A stretch of DNA of 64,000 bases from Pseudomonas poae (GCA_028869255.1 CP110972.1:2113001-2177000); one strand, 5' to 3'; positions 28,633 through 39,703 are shown, numbered from the stretch's first letter. Made by a program: numbers and translations. The notes: a model not told the origin generated them from the sequence alone.

Positions 28633-29340
28633 ATGGAAAACCTGGGTTTGGGCAAGGTCCTGCTCGTTGAGGACGACGAGAAGCTGGCAGGGCTGATCGC
28701 GCATTTTCTGTCACAGCATGGCTTTGAGGTGCGTGTGGTGCACCGGGGCGATGAAGCCTTGGCAATGTTTCTCGACTTCAAGCCCAAAATCGTCGTGCTC
28801 GACCTGATGCTGCCGGGCCAGAGCGGCCTGCAGGTGTGCCGTGAGATCCGCACCGTGGCGGACACGCCGATTGTGATCCTCACCGCCAAGGAAGATGACC
28901 TGGACCATATCCTGGGCCTTGAGTCGGGTGCCGATGACTACGTGATCAAGCCCATCAAGCCACCAGTGCTGCTGGCGCGCCTGCGTGCCTTGCAACGTCG
29001 CCAGGCTCCGGAACCGACCGTGCGCGGCGCCCTCGAGTTCGGCCGGCTGGCCATTGACCGCAGCTGCCGGGTGGTCAGCCTGGGGGATGAGCAGATCGAC
29101 CTCACCACCATGGAGTTCGAGCTGCTGTGGTTGCTGGCCAGCAGCGCGGGCAAGATCCTGTCCCGCGATGACATCCTCAACCGCATGCGCGGTATCGCGT
29201 TCGACGGGCTTAACCGCAGTGTCGACGTGTACATCAGCAAATTGCGCGGCAAGCTCAATGACAACCCGCGTGAACCGGTGTGCATCAAGACCATCTGGGG
29301 CAAGGGCTATCTGTTCAATCCGTTTGCGTGGGAGGTCTAG
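28633..29340 (+). CDS. rstA: OmpR-family response regulator (RstA-like)
   Basis: This 235-residue regulator has a receiver domain with acidic pair ED14-D15 region (LLVEDDEK), phosphoacceptor Asp57 (VVLDLMLPG), the Thr of LTAKEDD and a Lys near 106 (VIKPIKPP). A winged-helix domain follows (about 135-232), ending FDGLNRSVDVYISKLRGKL and KTIWGKGYLFNPFAWE, which closely parallels RstA of enterics. It is followed directly by its kinase gene, whose ATG comes right after its stop codon. Stimulus and regulon are not visible. Confidence 0.93.
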   Translation: MENLGLGKVLLVEDDEKLAGLIAHFLSQHGFEVRVVHRGDEALAMFLDFKPKIVVLDLMLPGQSGLQVCREIRTVADTPIVILTAKEDDLDHILGLESGADDYVIKPIKPPVLLARLRALQRRQAPEPTVRGALEFGRLAIDRSCRVVSLGDEQIDLTTMEFELLWLLASSAGKILSRDDILNRMRGIAFDGLNRSVDVYISKLRGKLNDNPREPVCIKTIWGKGYLFNPFAWEV

Positions 29341-30624
29341 ATGCTGCGGCTGTTTCTGCGCCTGTATGTGATTCTGGCGATCGGGCTGGCGGGGGCGATC
29401 TGGCTGGTCAACTACACCTTCGACGAGCTGCTGCCCGAAGCCAACGAAACCTATAACCGCGAAGCCATGCGTGGCCCGGCTTACGCGCTGGTGGAGCAAT
29501 TGCGTGCGGTGCCGCAGGCCGAGCGCCAGGCGCGGCTGGCTGAGTTGCAAGCGCATTACGGGTTGCGCTTGAAGCTGGTGCAAAGCGAGACCCAGGCGCT
29601 GACCGAGCGCGAACAAAAACTCCTGACCGACGGCCTGCTGGTGGTGCGCGGCGACTTCATGGAGTTCCTCACCCACATCGACGGCGGCCCGCAGTTGCTG
29701 GAAATCAAGCTGCCGGAAGAGCCCAAGTGGCTGTACCTGTGGGCCTATGTTTTGCTCGGCGTGTGTCTGGCCATCGTCCTGTATTTTTGGGTGCGCCCGC
29801 ACTGGCGCGATCTGGAGCATATCCGCCTGGCCGCGCAGCGTTTTGGCGACAATGACCTCGGTTCGCGCATTCTGTTGCCACGCCGCTCCACCGTGCGTGA
29901 ACTGGCCGGGCACTTCAACCAGATGGCCGAACGCATCGAAAGCCTGATCGCCAACCAGCGCGAACTCACCAACGCCGTGTCCCATGAGCTGCGCACGCCG
30001 ATTGCACGTTTGTCGTTCGAACTTGATCAGCTCAAGCAACAGGCTGACCCGCGCCAAAGCCGCGAGTTGATCGCCGACATGTACGCCGACCTCGGTGAAC
30101 TGGAAGAAATGGTTTCCGAGCTGTTGACCTACGCCAGCCTGGAGCGCGGCGCCACCCAGGTCACCCGTGAGCGCATCGAGGCCCATAGCTGGCTCGACAG
30201 CGTGATCGGCAGCGTGGCCCTGGAGGCGGAGGCGGCCGGTATACAGTTATCGTTGCGCACCTGCGAGGTGGACTTTATCCAGATCGAGCCGCGCTTTATG
30301 GCGCGTGCGGTGATCAACCTGCTGCGCAATGCCATCCGCTATGCCGAGCACCGGGTGCAAGTGTCGCTGATCACGTTCGGCACCGGTTATGAGGTGCGGG
30401 TGTGTGACGACGGTCCCGGCGTGCCCGAAGACGGCCGGGCGAAGATTTTCCAGCCATTCACGCGCCTGGACGCCAGCCGCGACCGCCGCACCGGCGGTTT
30501 TGGCCTCGGCCTGGCGCTGGTGCAGCGGGTGTCGCAGTGGCATGGCGGGCAGGTGCACGTGCTGGATTCGGAATGGGGCGGGGCGTCGTTTCGGATGACC
30601 TGGGCGTATGCCGACCCGCCTTAA
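29341..30624 (+). CDS. rstB: Sensor histidine kinase (RstB-like)
   Basis: This 427-residue kinase has a membrane segment at about 5-25, a periplasmic region of about 105 residues, a second membrane segment at about 131-150, a HAMP linker and a kinase core. The phosphorylated His is 215 in SHELRTP; the N box is LLRNAIRYAEH, G1 is DDGPGVPED and G2 is GFGLGLALV. The start abuts the rstA stop and GGGAGG lies within the rstA end, so the two are cotranslated. Its stop overlaps the opposing GFA gene by 4 bases. Confidence 0.93.
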   Translation: MLRLFLRLYVILAIGLAGAIWLVNYTFDELLPEANETYNREAMRGPAYALVEQLRAVPQAERQARLAELQAHYGLRLKLVQSETQALTEREQKLLTDGLLVVRGDFMEFLTHIDGGPQLLEIKLPEEPKWLYLWAYVLLGVCLAIVLYFWVRPHWRDLEHIRLAAQRFGDNDLGSRILLPRRSTVRELAGHFNQMAERIESLIANQRELTNAVSHELRTPIARLSFELDQLKQQADPRQSRELIADMYADLGELEEMVSELLTYASLERGATQVTRERIEAHSWLDSVIGSVALEAEAAGIQLSLRTCEVDFIQIEPRFMARAVINLLRNAIRYAEHRVQVSLITFGTGYEVRVCDDGPGVPEDGRAKIFQPFTRLDASRDRRTGGFGLGLALVQRVSQWHGGQVHVLDSEWGGASFRMTWAYADPP

Positions 30625-31109
30625 CGGCTCAGTCCCAAGCGCTCATGCCATTGGGCGATGGACTCCTCGGGGTATTCATCGAACTGCAGGTCACCCTGGC
30701 GCACGCTGACTTCAACCCAGGGCGCCTTAGACCCAAGCATCAGGTGCGTATGTTCTGGTGGAACCGGCAACGGTGTGTCGATGGCCGAAGCGAACGGGTG
30801 GATCAGCTCCGGCCATTCGGGGCTGTACAGCCAGAGCCCGGTGCCGCATTGCGAGCAGAAGTGCCGTTCGGCCGTGCTGGCATGGGCCCGGCTGGCGCCC
30901 TCGGGCTTGAGCCTGGCATGGTAGATCGAAATCTGTTTGCGCCCGCGCACCTTCAGGCTCTGGGTGTCACCGGCAAGGTTGATGGCATAACCGCCGCCGC
31001 CCTGGGTCTTGCGGCAGATCGAGCAGTAGCAGCGCTGATAGGGGTAGGGCTGGGCACTGTTCAGGCTGAACGTCACGGCGCCGCAGTGGCAGGATCCTTC
31101 GAGTTGCAT
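30621..31109 (-). CDS. GFA-family zinc protein (glutathione-dependent formaldehyde-activating enzyme-like)
   Basis: This 162-residue protein has the GFA zinc motifs: C-x-C in SCHCGAVTF (7-9), C-x2-C in CYCSICRKTQ (about 27-32) and C-x2-C in FCSQCGTG (about 84-87). Family members bind two zinc ions; only some are linked to glutathione-formaldehyde adduct formation, so catalytic function is uncertain. It converges on rstB with a 4-base overlap and appears to be a single gene. Confidence 0.9.
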   Translation of the reverse strand: MQLEGSCHCGAVTFSLNSAQPYPYQRCYCSICRKTQGGGGYAINLAGDTQSLKVRGRKQISIYHARLKPEGASRAHASTAERHFCSQCGTGLWLYSPEWPELIHPFASAIDTPLPVPPEHTHLMLGSKAPWVEVSVRQGDLQFDEYPEESIAQWHERLGLSR

Positions 31110-31190
31110 GGGGAGTCTCCTCTGGCAAGGTGACTGTTGAGCTTAGGTGCTTTGCGGACATGTTTGCGCATAAAGCGACAAAGATCTAAA

Positions 31191-31279
31191 TGTGGGAGCG
31201 GGCTTGCTCGCGAAGGCGTCGTGCCAGTCACGCCATCTGTCACTGATGCAGCGCGTTCGCGAGCAAGCCCGCTCCCACA
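31191..31279. repeat. REP pair (REPIN), GTGGGAGC family
   Basis: TGTGGGAGCGGGCTTGCTCG from 31191 and the complementary arm ending at 31279 lie between the GFA gene start and the ampC 3' end. Confidence 0.88.
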
Positions 31280-31296
31280 TTTGGTGTTCGCTGAGC

Positions 31297-32499
<1,203 letters not shown>

Positions 32500-32558
32500 T
32501 GAGCCTTCTACAAACGATGATATCTCGCACCAGTCATTAGAAAAATTTGAGGTAGGCC

Positions 32559-33425
32559 ATGCTGCGTTCCCATCTGCCACTCAATGCCCTGCGCGCATTC
32601 GAGGCGTCCGCCCGGCACTTGAGCTTTACCCGCGCCGCCATTGAGTTGTGCGTGACCCAGGCGGCGGTCAGCCATCAAGTCAAAAGCCTGGAGGCGCAGC
32701 TCAATATCCTGTTGTTCAAGCGCCTGCCACGCGGCCTGATGCTTACCCGTGAAGGCGAAACCCTGCTGCCGGTGGTGCGCGAATCCTTTGATCGCATTGC
32801 CCATACCTTAGGCCAGTTCGAGGGCGGGCATTACCGCGAGGTGCTGACGGTGGGCGCGGTCGGGACCTTTGCCGTGGGCTGGCTGCTGCCGCGCCTGGCG
32901 GATTTTCAACGCCGCTACCCGTTTATCGACTTGCGCCTGTCCACCCACAACAACCGCGTAGACGTGGCCGCCGAGGGCCTGGATTACGCGATCCGTTTTG
33001 GCGCCGGCGCCTGGCATGGCACCGAGGCCTGTGAAATCCTCGAAGCACCGCTCACGGTCCTGTGCGTACCTCAACTTGCCGAGCAATTGCAGACGCCGGC
33101 CGACCTGTTGCAGCACACCCTGCTGCGCTCCTACCGCGCCGATGAGTGGAGCCTGTGGTTGCAAGCGGCCGGGCTGCCCGCCGACACCCTGGTGCCGCGC
33201 AGCATCGTGTTCGACTCTTCGCTGGCGATGATGGAGGCGGCGCTGCAAGGCATCGGCGTGGCGCTGGCGCCGGCGAGGATGTTTGCGCGCCAGTTGGAGA
33301 GTGACGTGATTCGCCAGCCGTTCGACGTCGGCATCACCACCGGCAGTTACTGGTTGACGCGTTTGCAGTCGCGGGCCGAAACCTCGGCGATGCTGGCGTT
33401 CAAGGGCTGGTTGCTGGAGGGCTGA
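32559..33425 (+). CDS. ampR: LysR-family regulator AmpR
   Basis: This 288-residue regulator has the AmpR-type N-terminus, LPLNALRAFEASARHLSFTRAA, with helix-turn-helix about 20-40 (ELCVTQAAVSHQVKSLE) and an effector domain with VGTFAVGWLLPRL and THNNRVDVAAEGLDYAIRFG, all typical of AmpR. It normally represses or activates ampC depending on cell-wall peptides. The divergent ampC gene confirms the assignment. Confidence 0.95.
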   Translation: MLRSHLPLNALRAFEASARHLSFTRAAIELCVTQAAVSHQVKSLEAQLNILLFKRLPRGLMLTREGETLLPVVRESFDRIAHTLGQFEGGHYREVLTVGAVGTFAVGWLLPRLADFQRRYPFIDLRLSTHNNRVDVAAEGLDYAIRFGAGAWHGTEACEILEAPLTVLCVPQLAEQLQTPADLLQHTLLRSYRADEWSLWLQAAGLPADTLVPRSIVFDSSLAMMEAALQGIGVALAPARMFARQLESDVIRQPFDVGITTGSYWLTRLQSRAETSAMLAFKGWLLEG

Positions 33426-33501
33426 GTTTTATTTTTTGAAACATAATGAAACATTTGCTCGGGGTCGGCGTTCTACCGCTACACCTGCCCTGAGTGATTC
33501 C

Positions 33502-34686
33502 ATGAAAACACCGCGCCCCTCCGCCCGCATGCCTCATCTGACCCAACTGCGAAACCTGAAAATGGCGCGCTCGGCCCATGCCTATGTGCGCGGCAGCACC
33601 GTGCAATTCTACGAGTGGCTGCACAGCCAGATGGGCAGGCGCCTGCCTCAAGGCCCGGCCATCTGGATCTGCGGCGACTGCCATGCCGGCAACCTGGGCC
33701 CCACCGGTGACAACAAGGGCCGCATCGATATGCATATCCGCGACCTTGACCAGGCGGTAATCGGCAACCCGGCCCATGACCTGGTGCGCCTGGCCTTGTC
33801 CCTGGCCACTGCCGCACGCGGCTCGGACCTGCCGGGCGTGACCTCTGCGCGCATGCTCGAAGAAATGATGGTGGGCTACGAGCAAGCGTTCAAGGACAAG
33901 CCCGACGAGGTGCCGCCGCGCCCGTCACAGGTCAAGGCCGGGATGCGCAGCGCCGTGGAGCGCACCTGGAAAAACCTCGCCCGTGAACGTATCCAGAACG
34001 TTCGGCCGACGATCCCGCTGGGCAAGCATTTCTGGTCATTGTCACGCGCTGAAAAAGCCGCACTGGAAAGCCTCTGCGCGTCGGATGAGATCCACCAGTT
34101 GGTCACCTCGCTCAAAGGCCGGCCCAAGGACGCCAGGGTCGAACTGCTGGACTCGGCCTATTGGGTCAAGGGCTGCAGCTCCCTCGGCCTGTTGCGTTAT
34201 GCGGCATTGCTGGGCGTGGGTGACAAGGACGACCAGGAATATTGCCTGATCGACATCAAGGAAGCCGTCGGCGCCGCTGCACCGCGTGCGGCCCGCGCCA
34301 AGATGCCCCGCGATAACGGGCGCCGGGTGGTGGAGGGGGCTCGCAAGCTGTCTCCGGGCCTGGGCGAGCGCATGGTGGCGACGCGGTTTCTGGACCACGG
34401 TTTTTTCATCCGCGAACTGTTGCCCCAGGACATGAAGCTGGAGCTGGACGAGTTGAGCGAGACTGACGCCATGCACGCCGCCGGCTACCTGGCGCGGGTC
34501 GTGGGCATCGCTCACGCCCGGCAGATGGACCGGGCCACCCGCAAGGACTGGATGGCGGTGCTGCAGGAAAACCGCTCAAGGCAGTTGGATGCGCCGTCGT
34601 GGTTATGGACCAGTGTGGTGCAACTGGTGGGCAGCCATGAGCAGGGCTACCTCAACCATTGCCGCCGTTATGCCCTGGAACACTGA
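33502..34686 (+). CDS. DUF2252 family protein
   Basis: The ATG at 33502 gives 394 residues; upstream TTG at 33436 would add 22 weakly supported residues. DUF2252 features include ICGDCHAGNLG (GD-x-H-x2-N, near 75-84), the following DLDQAVIGNPAHDLVRLALS and a late GIAHARQMD motif. The H-x2-N with downstream D resembles a kinase-like (aminoglycoside phosphotransferase-fold) active site, but no activity has been established that I know of. It is a single gene after ampR, and a REPIN follows. Confidence 0.87.
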   Translation: MKTPRPSARMPHLTQLRNLKMARSAHAYVRGSTVQFYEWLHSQMGRRLPQGPAIWICGDCHAGNLGPTGDNKGRIDMHIRDLDQAVIGNPAHDLVRLALSLATAARGSDLPGVTSARMLEEMMVGYEQAFKDKPDEVPPRPSQVKAGMRSAVERTWKNLARERIQNVRPTIPLGKHFWSLSRAEKAALESLCASDEIHQLVTSLKGRPKDARVELLDSAYWVKGCSSLGLLRYAALLGVGDKDDQEYCLIDIKEAVGAAAPRAARAKMPRDNGRRVVEGARKLSPGLGERMVATRFLDHGFFIRELLPQDMKLELDELSETDAMHAAGYLARVVGIAHARQMDRATRKDWMAVLQENRSRQLDAPSWLWTSVVQLVGSHEQGYLNHCRRYALEH

Positions 34687-34709
34687 CCTGAAAAATGGCG
34701 ACGCTCCTA

Positions 34710-34799
34710 TGTGGGAGCGGGCTTGCTCGCGAGCGCGCGGTCTCAGTCAACCTATCCTGAGCCTGACACACCGCATTCGCGAGCAAGCCCGCTCCCACA
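34710..34799. repeat. REP pair (REPIN), GTGGGAGC family
   Basis: TGTGGGAGCGGGCTTGCTCG from 34710 and the complementary arm ending at 34799 lie in the 125-base gap between the convergent DUF2252 and dienelactone-hydrolase-like genes. Confidence 0.88.
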
Positions 34800-34811
34800 T
34801 TTAGAACACCA

Positions 34812-35699
34812 TCAAGCCAGGTATTTGCGAAACCAGCCCAGCGTGCGTTCCCATGCCAGATTCGCCGCCGCCTCGTCATACCGCGGCGTCGAATCATTAT
34901 GGAAACCGTGGTTGGCGCCCTTGTAGATATACGCCTCATAGGTCGTGCCGGCCGCCTTCAAGGCTTTTTCATACGCCGGCCAACCTTCGTTGATCCGCGT
35001 ATCCAGCTCCCCGAAGTGCAGCATGATCGGGGCCTTGATGCGCGGCACATCCTTGGCCTCCGGTTGGCGCCCATAAAACGACACCGCCGCGCCCAGTTCC
35101 GGGTAGGCCACCGCCGCCGCATTGGTAACGCCGCCGCCATAACAGAAGCCGGTGATGCCGACCTTGCCGGTGCTGCTGTCGTGGTGCATCAGCCATTCGA
35201 TGGCGGCGAAGAAGTCGTTCATGAGTTTTTCGGGATCGACTTTCTGCTGCAGCTCCACGCCTTTTTCATCATTGCCGGGGTAGCCGCCGACCGACGTGAG
35301 GCCATCCGGCGCCAGGGCGATAAACCCGGCTTTGGCCAGGCGCCGCGCCACGTCTTCGATATACGGGTTGAGGCCACGGTTTTCGTGCACCACCACCACC
35401 GCCGGCAACTTGCCGGCGGCCTTGGCCGGGCGCACCAGGTAACCGCGCACCGTGCCGTTGCCCTTGGGCGAGGGGTAGGTGATGTAGTCGGCGACGATAT
35501 CCGGGTCGGTAAATTTTACCTGTTCGGCCAGGGCGTAATTGGGGCTCAGGGCCGCGAGCAAGGCGGAGGCGGTGAGGCCGCCGAAGGTGAACAGCGCGGC
35601 GCGGTCGAGAAATTCGCGGCGGTTGATCTTGCCGTGGGCATAGCCGTCGTAGAGTTCCAGCAGTTCGGGGGCAAAGTCTTTCGCGGTGAGACGAGTCAT
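34812..35699 (-). CDS. Tat-exported dienelactone-hydrolase-family protein
   Basis: The start at 35699 (295 residues) has GAGGAC about 8 bases upstream. The N-terminus carries a twin-arginine signal ([16 protein letters not shown], about 26-41) followed by a hydrophobic segment, so it should be exported folded to the periplasm. The hydrolase domain has the nucleophile Cys in GFCYGGG (about 168-174) and downstream Asp and His (HGFHNDS near 272). It resembles YghX-type dienelactone hydrolases. The substrate is unknown. Confidence 0.9.
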   Translation of the reverse strand: MTRLTAKDFAPELLELYDGYAHGKINRREFLDRAALFTFGGLTASALLAALSPNYALAEQVKFTDPDIVADYITYPSPKGNGTVRGYLVRPAKAAGKLPAVVVVHENRGLNPYIEDVARRLAKAGFIALAPDGLTSVGGYPGNDEKGVELQQKVDPEKLMNDFFAAIEWLMHHDSSTGKVGITGFCYGGGVTNAAAVAYPELGAAVSFYGRQPEAKDVPRIKAPIMLHFGELDTRINEGWPAYEKALKAAGTTYEAYIYKGANHGFHNDSTPRYDEAAANLAWERTLGWFRKYLA

Positions 35700-35742
35700 C
35701 GGGCAGTCCTCGATTAGCGGTGGCAAGTACTGTAGACCAGCT

Positions 35743-36237
35743 TTAGCCCACGCGGCCATGGGCGGCGGCGGCCAGTTGCGCGGTATCGACGCGCACGAAC
35801 AGCGAATCGCCGATGGCCGTGAGCACGCCGTCGGCGTACACCTCGCAGACCACGCGGGTTTTACGCCCCACCTCACCCTCGACCCGTGCGCGCAGGGTCA
35901 GCGGCACGCCCATGGGGGTGGGCTTGATAAATTTGATGCCGAGGTTGCCGGTGACGCAGTCGATGCGCGGTAGGCTGCCGGGTTCGCGCTGTTCGGCCCG
36001 GTAGTGGTAGGCCATGGCGGTCCAGTTGGAATGGCAGTCCACCAGCATCGCGATCAGGCCACCGTAGACCAGGTCGGGCCAGCCGCTGTACTGGGCCTCG
36101 GGCAGGTGCTCGGCGACCACGTGGACACCGTCGGCATCCCAGCGGCTCTTGATGTGCAGGCCGTGGGGGTTGCTGCTGCCGCAGCCGTAGCAAATGCCTT
36201 CCGGCGCGGTGCGATCCTGTAGTGAAGGGGAATGCAT
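35743..36237 (-). CDS. PaaI-type hotdog thioesterase
   Basis: This 164-residue protein has a single hotdog domain with [19 protein letters not shown] (about 55-73), where Gly-Gly followed by an acidic residue five positions on is the PaaI-type catalytic helix, and a conserved N-terminal C-Y-G-C-G-x2-N-P-x-G-L-x-I motif. It would hydrolyse an acyl-CoA thioester in the cytoplasm; the chain specificity cannot be read. It follows the dienelactone-hydrolase gene by only 43 bases on the same strand (upstream of it in transcription), so they may share a transcript. Confidence 0.88.
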   Translation of the reverse strand: MHSPSLQDRTAPEGICYGCGSSNPHGLHIKSRWDADGVHVVAEHLPEAQYSGWPDLVYGGLIAMLVDCHSNWTAMAYHYRAEQREPGSLPRIDCVTGNLGIKFIKPTPMGVPLTLRARVEGEVGRKTRVVCEVYADGVLTAIGDSLFVRVDTAQLAAAAHGRVG

Positions 36238-36359
36238 GGAACGTCCTTATTGTTCTTGGGCGACTACTCTGTTTAACAGGAGATACATCGGATGGGAATA
36301 AAACCCTGGCATGAAGTGTTAGCTCAGTATCTGTGTCCTGTCCTCTTGTGGAGCGTTGC

Positions 36360-36914
36360 ATGAAGCCGCGAATTTACCTGGCCATCCTCCTTGGTTTTTT
36401 TACCAGCGCGCAGGCCGTGGAGTACACCGACGTCAACCGCACGGCCAGCCAGATCAGCTTCACCTATAAACAACTGGGGCAACGCGTGTATGGCACGTTC
36501 GGTGAGTTCGAGGGCACGTTGAGCTTTGACACGCAAAAGCCCGAAGCCGGGCATGCGTTGCTGAAGATCCAGCTGGCGAGTATCGATGCCGGCAGCCCCG
36601 ACGCCAACGACGAACTGCAACGGGCCTCCTGGTTCGATACCGCGACCTACCCGGTGGGCGTGTATGAATCCACTGGCGTTACGGCGCTGGGCGATAACCG
36701 CTTCAAGATCAGCGGCAACCTGACGATCAAGGGCACCACGCGCCCGGTGACGGTGGACGTGGTGCTCAAGGAGCAACGCGGCATCGGCGTGTTCGACGGT
36801 GAGTTCATCCTCAAGCGTGGCGACTTCAGGATCGGCGAGGGCGAATGGGCCGGTAACAGCGTGGTGTCGAATGACATCAACATCAAATTCAAGATGGTCG
36901 CGCCGCAGCGCTAG
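36360..36914 (+). CDS. Periplasmic YceI-like protein
   Basis: This 184-residue protein begins with a signal peptide (MKPRIYLAILLGFFTSAQA, cut near 19) and consists of one YceI lipocalin-like barrel: ISFTYKQLGQRVYGTFGEFEG near 35, ASWFDTATYPVGVYES and LTIKGTTRPVTVDVVL. Members bind isoprenoid-type lipids. The ATG at 36360 has GGAG upstream; an ATG at 36333 is less likely. It overlaps the opposing EamA gene by 4 bases. Confidence 0.9.
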   Translation: MKPRIYLAILLGFFTSAQAVEYTDVNRTASQISFTYKQLGQRVYGTFGEFEGTLSFDTQKPEAGHALLKIQLASIDAGSPDANDELQRASWFDTATYPVGVYESTGVTALGDNRFKISGNLTIKGTTRPVTVDVVLKEQRGIGVFDGEFILKRGDFRIGEGEWAGNSVVSNDINIKFKMVAPQR

Positions 36915-37801
36915 CGGGCGAAACGCTTGGCCCCCGCCACGCAACCGATCACCGCCAGCGTCACCAGCAGCATGCCGAGGCTGACCGGTTCATGCAGCAA
37001 CCCCGCCGCGAGTGCCAGGCCGAAGAACGGTTGCAGCAGTTGCAACTGGCCGACGGCGGCAATACCACCTTGAGCCAGCCCGCGATACCAGAACACAAAA
37101 CCGATCAGCATGCTGAACAGCGCCACATAGCCCAGGCTCAACCAGGCCGCGAGGCTGATGCCGGTGAAGGTCGATGGCGCAAGGAGCAGGCTTAACGGCG
37201 CCGTCACCGGCAGCGCCAACACCAGCGCCCAACAGATCACCTGCCACCCGCCGAGGCTGCGCGACAGCTTGGCGCCTTCGGCATACCCCAGGCCGCACAC
37301 CAGCACCGCCAGCAGCATCAGCACGTCACCCGCAGGCGCGGCGCTCAAGCCCTGGGCCACGGCATAGCCCATCACCAGCAGGCTGCCGAGGATCGAAAAC
37401 AGCCAGAATACCGGGCGCGGTCGCTCGCCGCCGCGCAGCACGCCAAACACCGCCGTGGCCAGCGGCAACAGGCCGATAAACACAATCGAGTGTGCCGACG
37501 TCACATGCTGCAGCGCCAACGCGGTGAGCAGCGGAAAGCCAATCACCACGCCCAGCGCAACGATCGCTAAAGGCCCGCACTGGTGGCGTGCGGGGCGTTT
37601 CTGCTTGAGCAGCCACAGCAGCATCAATGCCAGTACGGCAGCGATGGCGGCGCGGGCCATGGTGAGGAATACCGGCTCGAACTCCATCACCGCCAGGCGT
37701 GTGGCGGGAAGGGAGCCGCTGAAGATCACCACGCCAATAAAGCCGTTGATCCAGCCTTGGGTACTGGTGTCGAGGGTGTTGAGAGCAGAGGTGCGTTCCA
37801 T
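36911..37801 (-). CDS. EamA (DMT) family inner-membrane transporter
   Basis: This 296-residue protein has ten membrane segments in two five-helix EamA repeats, beginning WINGFIGVVIFSGSLPATRLAVMEFEP and, in the second half, MLLAVLVCGLGYAEGAKLSRSLGGW. DMT exporters of this group release amino acids or metabolites. A divergent MocR-type regulator 90 bases away is the likely controller, a common pairing for such exporters. Substrate unknown. Confidence 0.9.
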   Translation of the reverse strand: MERTSALNTLDTSTQGWINGFIGVVIFSGSLPATRLAVMEFEPVFLTMARAAIAAVLALMLLWLLKQKRPARHQCGPLAIVALGVVIGFPLLTALALQHVTSAHSIVFIGLLPLATAVFGVLRGGERPRPVFWLFSILGSLLVMGYAVAQGLSAAPAGDVLMLLAVLVCGLGYAEGAKLSRSLGGWQVICWALVLALPVTAPLSLLLAPSTFTGISLAAWLSLGYVALFSMLIGFVFWYRGLAQGGIAAVGQLQLLQPFFGLALAAGLLHEPVSLGMLLVTLAVIGCVAGAKRFAR

Positions 37802-37891
37802 GACGAGAGGCCCGAGTAAAGAGGGGTTGCGTTCGCGCCATCCTAGGGGTGAGCATTAGGACAATCAAAAAATTGTCATGGATACACCCGT

Positions 37892-39217
37892 ATGCCGCGC
37901 GCGCGATACAAATCACTGGTCGACACCTTTGCCGAGAAAATTCGCAGCGGCCAACTGGCTCCCGGAACGCGCTTGCCGACCCATCGGCAATTGGCCACCG
38001 AGCATGGCCTGGCGCTGGTCACCGCCAGCCGGGTGTACGCCGAGCTGGAAGCCATGGGCCTGGTCAGCGGCGAAACCGGGCGTGGCACCTTTGTGCGTGA
38101 AATCTCGTTGCCGCCGGGGCAGGGCAGCGGGCAGATGACAATCACGGCGGGCCTGCTTGACCTCAATTTCAACTACCCGTCATTGCCGGGGCAGGCCGAG
38201 CTGCTGCGCACCGCGTTACGGCAGCTGGCGTTGTCCGGTGACCTCGAAGCGCTGCTGCGTTATCAACCCCACGCCGGGCGTCTGCATGAGCGCGCCGCAG
38301 TGGCCCGGCATTTGCTAAATCGAGGGCTGGCACTCGACGCCGAACAGGTGCTGGTGGTCAGCGGCGCCCAGCATGGCTTGGCGGTGACCCTGATGGCGCT
38401 GCTCAAGCCGGGGGATGTGATCGCCGTCGACGCGTTGACCTATTCGGGGTTCAAGGTGTTGGCCGAGACCCTGCACCTGGAAATGCTCGCGATCCCGCTC
38501 ACCGCCACCGGCCCGGACCTGGATGCCTTGCAGCACCTGTGTCGCCGACGCCCGGTGCGCGCTGTGTACTGCATGCCGACCCTGCACAATCCACTGGGCT
38601 GGGTACTGGACCTGACGCAGCGGGAGCAGTTGGTCGCTATCGCCCGGCTGCACAATCTGATGATCATCGAGGATGCGGCCTACGCGTTCCTCGCCGAAAA
38701 CCCACCGCCGCCGCTGGCGACGTTGGCGCCGGAACGCACGGTGTATATCGGCGGGCTGTCCAAGAGCGTCGCCACCGGTTTACGCGTGGGGTTTATCGCC
38801 GCGCCATTGGCCTGGGTGAAGGTGTTGGAGCGCACCATCATGGCCACCACTTGGAACGTGCCCGGGGTGATGAGTGCGATTGCCGTGGCGTGGCTCGAGG
38901 ACGGCACGGTGGCGCAACTGGAAGCCCACAAGCGCCGGGATGCCCAGGCCAGGCAGGCGCTGGCGGCGCAGGTACTGCACGGGCTTGCGTACATCAGCCA
39001 CCCCACGTCGTACTTTTTATGGTTGCCGCTGGCGCAAGAAGCACGGGCCGATCAGGTTGCCATGGCCTTGCAGCGCGAGGGGGTTAGCGTGTCCACCGCC
39101 GAGCCGTTTGCCGTCTCGGCCCATGTGCCGCACGCGTTGCGCCTGGCCTTGGGGTCGGTGGCGATGGGCGCCCTGCGCGAGGCGTTGATCAAGGTGCGCA
39201 GGGCGGTGGAGTGGTAG
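37892..39217 (+). CDS. MocR-type regulator (GntR winged helix plus aminotransferase-like domain)
   Basis: This 441-residue protein starts with a GntR winged helix (TRLPTHRQLATEHGLALVTASRVYAELEAMGLV, about 25-57) and continues with an aminotransferase-like domain from about 95. The PLP Lys is expected in YIGGLSKSVATGLRVGF, and IIEDAAYAFL gives the Asp that contacts the pyridine ring. It is divergent from the EamA exporter gene, which it probably regulates in response to an amino compound. Confidence 0.92.
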   Translation: MPRARYKSLVDTFAEKIRSGQLAPGTRLPTHRQLATEHGLALVTASRVYAELEAMGLVSGETGRGTFVREISLPPGQGSGQMTITAGLLDLNFNYPSLPGQAELLRTALRQLALSGDLEALLRYQPHAGRLHERAAVARHLLNRGLALDAEQVLVVSGAQHGLAVTLMALLKPGDVIAVDALTYSGFKVLAETLHLEMLAIPLTATGPDLDALQHLCRRRPVRAVYCMPTLHNPLGWVLDLTQREQLVAIARLHNLMIIEDAAYAFLAENPPPPLATLAPERTVYIGGLSKSVATGLRVGFIAAPLAWVKVLERTIMATTWNVPGVMSAIAVAWLEDGTVAQLEAHKRRDAQARQALAAQVLHGLAYISHPTSYFLWLPLAQEARADQVAMALQREGVSVSTAEPFAVSAHVPHALRLALGSVAMGALREALIKVRRAVEW

Positions 39218-39220
39218 CTG

Positions 39221-39652
39221 TCAGTACTTGTAAGCCTGACGCCCGATCAGCAGCCACTTGCCTTTCTGCTTCTGCCAGACCTGGAAGTTGTCGATATCGG
39301 TCGGCACTTCGACGCCACTGTTCACCGCCAGGGCATGGAAGTGGTTGCGCACCAGGGCCGTGTCGCCTTGCAGGGTGATGGTCTGGTTCTGCATTTCCAG
39401 GGTCTTGAACGCGCTGGTGTGGGTTTCGAGGTCGGCGATAAATTGCGCCTTGTTCTGCACCTTGCCGCTGGAATGCCCGTAGGTGAGTTTATCGGCGGTC
39501 AGCGCGTGGAGTTGTTTGAGGTCCAGGTGCAGCATGGCTTGGGTCAGTTGGTCGACCGCTTGAGCTACATCTTTTTCCGCTGGGGCGGGTGCCGCTGCGA
39601 CATAACCGCTGAACAGGCACAGAAAACCGATCAACACTTTGATTTTTTGCAT
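39221..39652 (-). CDS. Exported NTF2/SnoaL-like (DUF4440) protein
   Basis: This 143-residue protein has a signal peptide (MQKIKVLIGFLCLFSGYVAA, about 1-20) and a compact cone-shaped NTF2-like domain: VAQAVDQLTQAMLHLDLKQLHALTADKLTYGH then the strand-rich end VWQKQKGKWLLIGRQAYKY. Such proteins may be periplasmic binding proteins or lyase-like enzymes; no catalytic residues can be assigned. It is transcribed towards the MocR gene, 3 bases from its stop. Confidence 0.87.
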   Translation of the reverse strand: MQKIKVLIGFLCLFSGYVAAAPAPAEKDVAQAVDQLTQAMLHLDLKQLHALTADKLTYGHSSGKVQNKAQFIADLETHTSAFKTLEMQNQTITLQGDTALVRNHFHALAVNSGVEVPTDIDNFQVWQKQKGKWLLIGRQAYKY

Positions 39653-39703
39653 GGGTGTTTCCTTATTGTTGTTGGGGATGTTCGGGCAACACGTTACTAA
39701 GTG